This document shows, piece by piece, positions 1 to 5,859 of a stretch of DNA of 6,606 nt. The DNA is from an uncultured Selenomonas sp. (GTDB taxonomy: Bacteria > Bacillota > Negativicutes > Selenomonadales > Selenomonadaceae): NCBI GenBank assembly GCA_947097535.1, contig CAMURM010000087.1:1-6606 (forward strand), given 5' to 3'. The notes below the pieces were generated by a model that was not told the DNA's origin, made no database searches, and saw only the letters and a list, made by a program, of their open reading frames with translations. The position numbers were made by a program, and so were the translations under genes. Within the stretch, counting starts at the first letter, position 1, and every line of letters starts with the position of its first letter.

Positions 1-1865
1 CCTTCGTGCTCGCCGCCGTCTTCGTCCCCGTCGCCTTCCTCGGCGGCATGATGGGCGTTCTCTACAAGCAGTTCGCCCTGACCATCGCCATTTCCATGGC
101 GATCTCGGCCTTTGTCGCCCTGTCCTTGACGCCGGCTCTTTGCGCTTTGATCTTGAAGCCGCACGCGAAGGACAAGGCGGACAAGAAGGGCATTCTCGAC
201 CGCTTCTTCGCCGGCTTCAATAGATGGTTTGACAAGACGAAGAGCGGCTACCTGGGCATTGTCGCCAAGATGATTCGCAAGTCGCGTTTCGCCATTCTCT
301 TCATGGTGCTCGTCTGCGCCCTTACGGCGATCGTCTACAAGAACATGCCGTCGACCTTCGTACCGGATGAAGATCAGGGATTTTATATCGTTTCCGTAAG
401 TCTGCCGCCCGGCACGTCGACCAACGTCACGCAGGAGAGCATAGACAAGGTGCAGGCCTCTCTCAAGGAGCTGCCCGGCGTCGATATGGTCATGGCCATC
501 AACGGTTTCGATATCCTGTCCTTCGGCGCGAAGTCGAGCGCGGGCACGATCTTCGTCGGACTCGATCCGTGGAGTGAGCGCACGACGGTGGAGACGAATA
601 TCAACATGCTCATCGGCAAGACCTTCGGCATCGGCGCGAAGGTCGCGCCTGAGTCGCAGGTGATCGCGTTCAACATGCCGGCGCTGCCGGGACTCGGCAT
701 GGTCGGCGGCTGGACGATGCAGCTGCAGGATATGTCGGGGCATACGGATGAAGAGCTTGATACGATCACGAAGCAGATCGTGCAGGCGATGAACCAGCGT
801 CCCGAGCTGCAGGGGGTGCGGACGACGTACAGCATCAACTCGCCGATTTACGACTTCGAGATCGACCGCGAGAAGGTCAAGCAGCTCGGTGTGCAGATGA
901 GTGACGTGTTCACGGCGCTGCAGGTCAACTTCGGCGGCTATCAGGTCAATGACTTCAACCAGTTCGGCCGAACTTACAAGGTCATGATGCAGGCGGATAT
1001 GCCGTATCGCTCGGAGGTTGAGGCGACGCGTTTCATCTTCGTCAGGTCGAGCGCGGGCACGATGGTGCCGCTTGACACGCTCCTGAAGCCGAAGCGCGGC
1101 ACGGGCGCACCGATCATTTCGCGCTTCAACTCGGCGCGTGCCGTTCAGATCCAGGGCAACGCAGCCTCGGGCTACAGCTCGGGCGACGCGATGCGTGCGG
1201 CAGAAGAGGTCGTCTCTGAAGTGGCTCCCGCGGGCTTCAACATCGAATGGTCGGGTCAGAGCCGCGAGGAAAAGACGGCGGGAAGCTCGACGCTTCGCGT
1301 GCTCGCCCTGTGCCTCGTCTTCGTGTTCTTGTGCCTCGCGGCTCTCTACGAGAGCTGGAGCGTGCCGTTTGCCGTGCTTTTGACAGTGCCTACGGGCATC
1401 CTGGGCGCACTCCTTTCCGAGTACGTGCTCGGCATGGGCGGCATGATCCTGTTCCACCACATGAATTCGGGGCTGCAGGACAGCATCTACATGCAGATCG
1501 GCATCATCATGATCATCGGTCTGGCGGCGAAGAACGCGATCCTCATCGTCGAATTCGCGAAGGTGCGCGTCGACCGAGGCATGGAGCCGGTTAAGGCGGC
1601 GATCGAGGCGGCGGGTCTGCGCCTGCGCCCGATCCTCATGACGAGCTTCGCGTTCATCATCGGCTGCCTGCCGCTCGCCGTTGCGACGGGCGCGGGCGCT
1701 TCTGCGAGAAACGGCATGGGCGTCGCCGTCGTCGGCGGCATGCTTTTCGCGACGATTCTCGGCGTGTTCCTGATCCCCGTGTTCTACGTCATCGTGGAAT
1801 GGATTGCTGCAAAATTTGGTATGCTCAAGCAGGCGAAGAAGAAGACGCCAATTGATTATATGTAA
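1..1865 (+). CDS. RND multidrug efflux transporter, inner-membrane subunit (HAE1/AcrB type), 5'-truncated by window
   Basis: This is the inner-membrane proton/drug antiporter of a tripartite efflux pump. The reading frame is open to the left edge (first full codon at base 3), so the apparent start near base 6 is not real; by comparison with AcrB (about 1050 residues) roughly 440 N-terminal residues are missing. The 620 visible residues align by eye with AcrB from about residue 450: the VFVPVAFLGG and LTPALCA segments, a membrane helix before the conserved DEDQG (bases 366-380), the second large periplasmic porter/docking loop, then AALYESWSVPF, GLAAKNAILIVEFAK and RLRPILMTS in the last helices. 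The lysine at 1530-1532 matches AcrB Lys940 of the proton-relay network; the partner aspartates of helix 4 lie outside the window. The segment between the ninth and tenth helices is about 13 residues longer than in AcrB. The adaptor gene is presumably upstream. Family assignment is secure; the drug range cannot be read. Confidence 0.96.
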   Translation, partial: FVLAAVFVPVAFLGGMMGVLYKQFALTIAISMAISAFVALSLTPALCALILKPHAKDKADKKGILDRFFAGFNRWFDKTKSGYLGIVAKMIRKSRFAILFMVLVCALTAIVYKNMPSTFVPDEDQGFYIVSVSLPPGTSTNVTQESIDKVQASLKELPGVDMVMAINGFDILSFGAKSSAGTIFVGLDPWSERTTVETNINMLIGKTFGIGAKVAPESQVIAFNMPALPGLGMVGGWTMQLQDMSGHTDEELDTITKQIVQAMNQRPELQGVRTTYSINSPIYDFEIDREKVKQLGVQMSDVFTALQVNFGGYQVNDFNQFGRTYKVMMQADMPYRSEVEATRFIFVRSSAGTMVPLDTLLKPKRGTGAPIISRFNSARAVQIQGNAASGYSSGDAMRAAEEVVSEVAPAGFNIEWSGQSREEKTAGSSTLRVLALCLVFVFLCLAALYESWSVPFAVLLTVPTGILGALLSEYVLGMGGMILFHHMNSGLQDSIYMQIGIIMIIGLAAKNAILIVEFAKVRVDRGMEPVKAAIEAAGLRLRPILMTSFAFIIGCLPLAVATGAGASARNGMGVAVVGGMLFATILGVFLIPVFYVIVEWIAAKFGMLKQAKKKTPIDYM

Positions 1866-1898
1866 GGCAGGGAAACGCGCTTCTCGCGCTTCCGTATG

Positions 1899-1932
1899 AA
1901 AAAGGAGCCACCCGCTTGGGCGGCTCCTTTTT
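1899..1932 (+). terminator. Intrinsic terminator after the RND gene, probably bidirectional
   Basis: An 11-bp perfect inverted repeat (AAAAAGGAGCC at 1899-1909 and its complement at 1922-1932) is extended inward by an A/C mismatch and a CCC/GGG pairing around a GCTT tetraloop. It ends in five T residues, and the five A residues on the left would give a U tract on the opposite strand. It lies 33 bp after the RND stop codon. A weaker imperfect hairpin (1871-1893, 9-bp arms with one mismatch) sits between the stop codon and the terminator. The structure separates the efflux unit from the transporter/amidase string. Confidence 0.92.
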
Positions 1933-1952
1933 GCGTGGACTCGGTTCAATGC

Positions 1953-1980
1953 TTTAGCGCTGTACCGTGCTTTATATATT
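1953..1980 (+). promoter_or_regulatory. Candidate sigma-70 type promoter for the ABC transporter string
   Basis: The gap 1933-2084 is the only AT-rich stretch between the terminator and the permease gene. TATATT at 1975-1980 matches the -10 consensus at five of six positions. The best -35 at usual spacing is TTTAGC at 1953-1958, with a 16-bp spacer and only three of six matches. Transcription would begin near 1986-1988, leaving a leader of about 100 bases. The position is sensible but the -35 is poor. Confidence 0.3.
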
Positions 1981-2012
1981 TTCTCCTGAAAATGTGGGCG
2001 AAAGGGAAAAAT

Positions 2013-2021
2013 TGTGATAAG
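2013..2021 (+). promoter_or_regulatory. Alternative extended -10 promoter candidate
   Basis: TG followed by one base and GATAAG (2016-2021) resembles an extended -10 element, with four of six hexamer matches. No recognisable -35 lies 16-18 bp upstream. It sits at the end of an A-rich run (2001-2011), and transcription would start near 2028. It competes with the candidate at 1953-1980; only one need be real. Confidence 0.25.
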
Positions 2022-2037
2022 ATAGAAGGGCAATCGT

Positions 2038-2064
2038 GGGAGCGGCGCCTGTGTGCGTGCTCTC
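2038..2064 (+). other. Possible hairpin in the 5' leader of the permease gene
   Basis: GGGAGC at 2038-2043 can pair with GCTCTC at 2059-2064 (five Watson-Crick pairs and one G-U), and a bulged inner GCGC-type pairing is also possible. It ends 7 bases before the purine-rich ribosome-binding site at 2071-2080. It could tune translation or be chance in GC-rich DNA. I recognise no known riboswitch or T-box. Confidence 0.2.
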
Positions 2065-2084
2065 GGAAATGAGGAGAGGAATCT

Positions 2085-2729
2085 ATGGAAAAAATTCTGG
2101 GGACGTCATTCCTGATGCTTGAAGGCGCTGAGATCACGCTTGAAATCTTCTGCGTGACGCTCCTCTTATCGCTGCCCCTCGGGCTCGTCGTCGCGCTCTG
2201 TCGCATCTCGAAGATCGGCCCTTTGCGGCTCTTGATGGAGTTCTACATCTGGATCATGCGCGGCACGCCGCTGATGCTGCAGCTTCTCTTCGTCTACTTC
2301 GCGCTGCCGATGATCGGCATTCGCCTGCCCGATATCGCGGCGGCGCTTCTCGCCTTCACGCTGAACTACGCGGCGTATTTCGCCGAGATCTTCCGCGCGG
2401 GCATCCAGTCGATCGGACGCGGCCAGTACGAGGCGGCGAAGTCGCTCGGCATGACGTACACGCAGACGATGCGGCGCATCATCGTGCCGCAGATGATCCG
2501 CCATGTGCTGCCGCCCGTGAGCAACGAGACGATCAACCTCGTTAAGGATACGTCGCTCATCTACATTCTGGCGATGAACGACCTTTTGCGCGTGGCGCGC
2601 ACGATCGTGCAGCGCGAGTTCGATATGACGCCGTTCTTCGTCGCGGCGGTCTTCTACCTCGTGATGACGTTCGTTCTGACGTGGGGATTCAAGAAATTGG
2701 AGGCGTACTATGGCAAGTACGATGAATGA
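2085..2729 (+). CDS. Polar amino-acid ABC transporter permease (HisM/GlnP family)
   Basis: This is the membrane channel subunit of an amino-acid importer, 214 residues, a normal length for single-permease systems of the His/Glu/Gln/Arg/cystine class. Hydrophobic segments lie near residues 17-38, 52-75, 82-102 and 184-204, with a less clear one around 155-170. Family landmarks are the RGTPLMLQL stretch (residues 59-67), the cytoplasmic EAA loop that docks on the ATPase (E116-A117-A118, then G122, to about P135) and the VKDTSL motif (153-158). The start is fixed by the purine-rich GAGGAGAGGA at 2071-2080, with AGGAG 8 bases before ATG 2085. The 3' end overlaps the ATPase gene by 20 bp, so both are surely made together. 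No substrate-binding protein gene adjoins it. Family is certain; the substrate is not, with general polar amino acid, glutamine, arginine or cystine all possible. Confidence 0.95.
   Translation: MEKILGTSFLMLEGAEITLEIFCVTLLLSLPLGLVVALCRISKIGPLRLLMEFYIWIMRGTPLMLQLLFVYFALPMIGIRLPDIAAALLAFTLNYAAYFAEIFRAGIQSIGRGQYEAAKSLGMTYTQTMRRIIVPQMIRHVLPPVSNETINLVKDTSLIYILAMNDLLRVARTIVQREFDMTPFFVAAVFYLVMTFVLTWGFKKLEAYYGKYDE
2699..2703 (+). promoter_or_regulatory. Ribosome-binding site that fixes the ATPase start inside the permease gene
   Basis: GGAGG lies 6 bases before ATG 2710 but 18 bases before the next in-frame ATG at 2722. This favours the upstream start and a 20-bp overlap with the permease gene, a layout typical of translational coupling. 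Confidence 0.75.
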
Positions 2730-3486
2730 ACCGGCGATCCGCATGCACGGCATCTATAAGAGCTTCGGCGCGAACGAGGTGCTGCGCGGCATCGACCTCG
2801 AAGCGCGGCGCGGCGAAACGCTTTCCATCATCGGCCCTTCAGGCTCGGGCAAGTCGACGCTGCTTCGCTGCATCAACCGCTTAGAAGATATCGACAAGGG
2901 CTCGATCGAGGTCGACGGCGACTTCCTCGCCGCAGAGAACGAGGCAGGGCATACGGAGTACGCCCCGAGTGATAAGTGCCGCGCCATCCTCCTGAAGATG
3001 GGTATGGTGTTCCAGCAGTTCAACCTCTTTCCGCACATGACGGTGCTCGGCAACCTGCTGGAAGCGCCGATGCAGGTAAAGGGCATGAAGCGCGAGGAGA
3101 TCGTGCCGACGGCGGAGGAGCTTCTGCGAAAGGTCGGGCTTTACGACAAGCGCGACGCCTACCCTGCGCGTCTTTCGGGCGGACAGCAGCAGCGCGTCGC
3201 CATCGCGCGCGCCCTCGCCATGCGACCCGAGATCATGCTGTTCGATGAGCCGACGTCGGCGCTCGACCCGGAGCTTACGGGTGAGGTCTTGAAGACGATG
3301 CGCGAGCTGGCGACCGAGCACATGACGATGGTCGTCGTGACGCATGAGATGGCGTTCGCCCGCGAGGTTTCCCAGCATGTAGTGTTCATGGCGGACGGCA
3401 CGATCGTGGAGCAGGGGAAGCCCGGTGAGCTTTTTCAAAGTCCGCAGGAAGAGCGCACGCAGGCGTTTCTGCGCAACATGCTTTGA
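2710..3486 (+). CDS. Polar amino-acid ABC transporter ATP-binding protein (GlnQ/HisP family)
   Basis: This is the cytoplasmic ATPase that powers the importer whose permease is encoded just upstream; 258 residues, normal for the family. All nucleotide-binding elements are intact: Walker A GPSGSGKST (42-50), Q-loop glutamine Q102 in MVFQQFNLFPH, signature LSGGQ (155-159), Walker B ending LFDEP (177-181, catalytic E180), D-loop SALD (183-186) and switch histidine H212. MVFQQFNLFPH and the DEPTSALDPEL context are typical of the polar amino-acid subgroup. The stretch before the Q-loop (about residues 73-95) is longer than in GlnQ and closer in length to HisP. A good AGGAGG follows its stop for the amidase gene, with a gap of only 21 bp, so it is probably cotranscribed with that gene. 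Substrate is unresolved. Confidence 0.96.
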   Translation: MASTMNEPAIRMHGIYKSFGANEVLRGIDLEARRGETLSIIGPSGSGKSTLLRCINRLEDIDKGSIEVDGDFLAAENEAGHTEYAPSDKCRAILLKMGMVFQQFNLFPHMTVLGNLLEAPMQVKGMKREEIVPTAEELLRKVGLYDKRDAYPARLSGGQQQRVAIARALAMRPEIMLFDEPTSALDPELTGEVLKTMRELATEHMTMVVVTHEMAFAREVSQHVVFMADGTIVEQGKPGELFQSPQEERTQAFLRNML

Positions 3487-3507
3487 GGGTTTACAGGAGG
3501 GTTTCGC

Positions 3508-4734
3508 ATGAACGTGTCGTTTCGTTGGCTTTTCTTTTTCATCTTTCTGCTCGGTGTGTTCTGCCAGAGCCTCTTTCCTTTTTCAACGGCGCAGGCGGCG
3601 CCTCTCGCCGAGATCAAGAATGTGCGCATCCACGCCGATAAGGACAAGGTGCGCATCGTCGTCGACGCCGACGGCGAAGTCGACTATCGCACCATGACGC
3701 TCGCCTCGCCCGGACGCGTCGTCGTCGACCTCTCGGGTGCGCGCCTTTCTCCTTCAGTAGCCAAGAGTCAGGAGATCAAGAGCCGCTTTGCGACGAAGGT
3801 GCGCCTGGGGCAGTTCAATAACAGTACGGTGCGCATCGTCGTGGAAACGGAGATGTATAAGAGCCACAGCAATTACGATGTGTTCTCACTGGAAGGCGGC
3901 TCCGTGCCCTACCGCGTGGTCATGGACTTCGGCAACCTTGCGGGCAGTGCGGACAATGCTTCCTCGGCTAGTGGCAGCGCGGGCGATGCTTCTTCCTCGG
4001 ACAATGCAGGCGCTGACGCTTCCTCGGGCGGCTCGAATATCGACTTTGGACGGGGCGCACGTCCGTCCGAGGAGGTGGGCGAGCCGGAGTCGCCTGCTTC
4101 CGACTCCGGCGCCTCTTTGCCGACGCGCCCGCAGAGCGAGAGCAGCGGGGAGCCGGGCGTCAGCGGCAAGCGCATCGCCATCGACCCCGGTCACGGCGGC
4201 AGCGATACGGGCGCCATCGGCCCAACGGGCGTGACGGAGAAGAGCATCGCGCTTCGCATCGCGAAGCGGCTCAAGGTGCTCTTGGAAGAGCAGGGCGCGG
4301 AGGTCATCATGACGCGCACGCAGGATACGGAAGTCTCGCCAAAGGGGGCGAATGCGACGGATGTGGAGGAGCTGCAGGCGCGCTGCGACATCGCGAACCG
4401 AAACAACGCCGACATCTTCCTCAGCATACACCTCGACGCCTTCTCGGCTCCCGAAGCGCACGGCACGACGGGCTACTATTACGAAAAGGGCTCGGCGAAC
4501 AGCAAGCGTCTCGCCGACGCGATCAAGCGCAATGTGCTGCGCCGCATCGGCACCTTCGACCGCGGCACGAAGCCTTGCAGCTTCTACGTCTGCGCTCATA
4601 CGGACATGCCCGCCACGCTTCTTGAGACGGCGTTCGTTTCCAACCCGCGCGAGGAGCAGATGATGAATTCCGACGAGGGTGTGGAAAATGCGGCGCAGGG
4701 CATTGCCGCCGGCATCGCCGAGTATTTCCGCTGA
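3508..4734 (+). CDS. Exported N-acetylmuramoyl-L-alanine amidase (AMIN domain + Amidase_3, AmiC-like)
   Basis: It should cleave the amide bond between N-acetylmuramic acid and the L-alanine of the stem peptide in the periplasm; relatives of this layout (AmiC) split septal peptidoglycan during daughter-cell separation. The 408 residues contain a signal peptide (hydrophobic core about 7-17, likely cut after AQA at residue 30), an AMIN domain (about 33-143) that in relatives directs the enzyme to the septum or wall, a Ser/Ala/Gly/Asp-rich linker (about 145-220) and an Amidase_3 catalytic domain (221-406). Zinc ligands are H229 in DPGHGG, E244 in GVTEKS and H308 in SIHLD; the catalytic glutamate is E373 in LLETAFVSN. 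AGGAGG at 3495-3500 lies 7 bases before the ATG. C19 is not in a lipobox, so it is not a lipoprotein. Three cysteines (293, 357, 362) fall in the exported catalytic domain. Any activator (EnvC- or NlpD-like) is not visible here. Confidence 0.95.
   Translation: MNVSFRWLFFFIFLLGVFCQSLFPFSTAQAAPLAEIKNVRIHADKDKVRIVVDADGEVDYRTMTLASPGRVVVDLSGARLSPSVAKSQEIKSRFATKVRLGQFNNSTVRIVVETEMYKSHSNYDVFSLEGGSVPYRVVMDFGNLAGSADNASSASGSAGDASSSDNAGADASSGGSNIDFGRGARPSEEVGEPESPASDSGASLPTRPQSESSGEPGVSGKRIAIDPGHGGSDTGAIGPTGVTEKSIALRIAKRLKVLLEEQGAEVIMTRTQDTEVSPKGANATDVEELQARCDIANRNNADIFLSIHLDAFSAPEAHGTTGYYYEKGSANSKRLADAIKRNVLRRIGTFDRGTKPCSFYVCAHTDMPATLLETAFVSNPREEQMMNSDEGVENAAQGIAAGIAEYFR
3958..4047 (+). repeat. Degenerate 30-bp tandem repeat, three copies, in the amidase linker
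   Basis: GCTTC begins at 3958, 3988 and 4018, exactly 30 bp apart. GCTTCCTCGG is exact in copies 1 and 3, and copy 2 carries an extra TTC (GCTTCTTCCTCGG). In protein this gives Ala-Ser-Ser at residues 151, 161 and 171, with Asn or Asp just before each. The rest of each unit is poorly conserved. Units are multiples of three, so gain or loss of a copy would change linker length without shifting the frame. Confidence 0.6.
4083..4110 (+). repeat. Perfect 10-bp inverted repeat inside the amidase linker coding region
   Basis: GCCGGAGTCG (4083-4092) and its exact reverse complement (4101-4110) flank an 8-base loop. This would form a stable GC-rich hairpin in the mRNA. No T run follows, so it is not an intrinsic terminator. 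It falls in the low-complexity linker, where protein-level constraint is weakest and RNA structure could be tolerated or selected. Confidence 0.6.
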
Positions 4735-4766
4735 GTTTGACGAGTTTTTGAAGAGACATCATGCGC

Positions 4767-4774
4767 AGGAAGGG
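4767..4774 (+). promoter_or_regulatory. Ribosome-binding site that decides the start of the downstream hypothetical gene
   Basis: AGGAAGGG lies 8 bases before ATG 4783. The longest possible frame would begin at GTG 4774, but that codon is the last base of this purine tract plus two more, leaving no room for a ribosome-binding site. ATG 4783 is therefore the better start. Confidence 0.75.
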
Positions 4775-4782
4775 TGAGCTTC

Positions 4783-5859
4783 ATGGAAAAGACGGCAGGA
4801 CTTGAGGGGATTCTCGCAGGAGAAAAGGAGCGCAGGGAGCGGCTTTATCGCCGCGCCCTGCCGGAAAAGCGCACGCTGAAGGAGGCTCTGGGCTGTCTTT
4901 CGCGCGAGGAGCTTGACGATATGGCGTACAACCTCTGCCTTGAGGAGACGGACGGGCTGACCTTGCCCGAGCTCGTCGATCTGCTCCTGCCCGCCGCCGT
5001 GCAGTTTGCCGAGCGCTGGCTGCCGTCGGCGTTCGAGGAGCAGTATCAGGCGTTCCGCCATATCCGGGAAAAGGACGGGCTCGCCGATGACTTCCGCGAT
5101 GACGATGAGCGCCTCGACTACCTATGCGGGCTCGGCATTGTGGCGGTCGGCGCGGACGAGGGCAAGCTCTGCTGGTACATGCCCGAGGAGATCGCAGCCG
5201 TATTCAAAAAGCTCGATTCTGCCGTCTACGAGGACGCCGCGCGGCTCAATACGGAGATCATGCGTCTCGCGACGGGGATTCTCTTCTACTACGGCTTCCT
5301 CGATTACGACAAGCTTTTCGCCATGGTCAACGCTTATCTCGAAGAGGGGCAGCGCCTTGACTTCGCCGCCTTCATGGGCGTGATGCTCAACGGCTCCTGT
5401 TGGCACAAGGAAGTCGTCGGCACGGAGCGCGGCATGTGTTACCATACGCTTATGAGCGCGCCGTGGCTGGAGCGCGAGCAGCAGGAGAAGGAAAGTCTGC
5501 CCTTTGCCGAGCTTTCGTACAGCAAGGTCTACGATGCGGGCGAGGAGGGCTACATCGAGGCGACGCTCGCCTACAAGAAGCTCGCGCAGTTCTTCATGAA
5601 AAAGCTCGACATGGAAGTGCTGCAGGCGGCGGAAGCCGTCGGCAAGATCCTCCTGCTGTTCCAGAACGGCGGCAGCATGAAGGATGTCGCCGCCTTTCTT
5701 GAGACGCTGGGCAAGCTCGCCACGGAAGAGGACGAGGAAGAGCTGACGAAGCTCGTCATCGAGCTGCACGCGACGACGCGCCTCTGGCGGCTCAAGGGGC
5801 ATACGCCGCGGGAGCTCAAGGAGAAGGGGCGCGAGATCGCGCGCAAGATGCAGGGATGA
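4783..5859 (+). CDS. Uncharacterised cytoplasmic protein, possible Rho-N/SAP-like N-terminal part, C-terminal TRLW-GHTPREL motif
   Basis: I do not recognise a named function. The product is 358 residues, acidic and mostly helical in appearance, with no signal peptide or membrane helix. Four regions can be seen. Residues 31-70 (TLKEALGCLSREELDDMAYN, then LTLPELVDLLLP) have the spacing of a small helix-extended-helix fold as in Rho N-terminal/SAP-like domains. Residues 110-145 (LDYLCGLGIVAV to MPEEIAAVF) suggest a winged-helix-like unit. Residues 158-190 (EIMRLATGILFYYGFLDYDK) form another helical block. The C-terminus carries TTRLWRLKGHTPREL (331-345). I recall similar arrangements in uncharacterised Firmicutes proteins, some ending in a SEC-C zinc motif, but no SEC-C is present here. 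It follows the amidase by 48 bp with no clear terminator and overlaps the next gene by 4 bp. ATG 4783 is preferred over GTG 4774. The gene is secure; the domain readings are inference. Confidence 0.85.
   Translation: MEKTAGLEGILAGEKERRERLYRRALPEKRTLKEALGCLSREELDDMAYNLCLEETDGLTLPELVDLLLPAAVQFAERWLPSAFEEQYQAFRHIREKDGLADDFRDDDERLDYLCGLGIVAVGADEGKLCWYMPEEIAAVFKKLDSAVYEDAARLNTEIMRLATGILFYYGFLDYDKLFAMVNAYLEEGQRLDFAAFMGVMLNGSCWHKEVVGTERGMCYHTLMSAPWLEREQQEKESLPFAELSYSKVYDAGEEGYIEATLAYKKLAQFFMKKLDMEVLQAAEAVGKILLLFQNGGSMKDVAAFLETLGKLATEEDEEELTKLVIELHATTRLWRLKGHTPRELKEKGREIARKMQG

Noticed and set aside
1933..2084. Riboswitch or T-box controlling the amino-acid transporter
   Set aside because: The leader is at most about 100 bases, with only a weak hairpin and no T-box sequence or second terminator that I can find.
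1946..2206. 86-codon minus-strand open frame covering the intergenic gap
   Set aside because: Its first part is antisense to the permease start, and the translation shows no hydrophobic or domain pattern. A divergent regulator here would be attractive but is not supported.
2166..2753. 195-codon minus-strand open frame opposite the permease
   Set aside because: The translation is low-complexity (Arg, His, Asp, Glu rich), has no membrane or domain signature, and is fully antisense to a certain permease gene.
3508..3570. Lipoprotein signal around C19 of the amidase
   Set aside because: The residues before the cysteine (GVF) do not fit a lipobox, while an AQA signal-peptidase I site follows at residue 30.
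3886..4599. 237-codon minus-strand open frame opposite the amidase
   Set aside because: It is antisense to a gene with intact catalytic residues; composition is Ala/Arg-rich and no ribosome-binding site was noted.
4761..4805. 14-codon leader open frame upstream of the hypothetical gene
   Set aside because: It has no ribosome-binding site of its own, contains the next gene's ribosome-binding site, and encodes no regulatory codon run.
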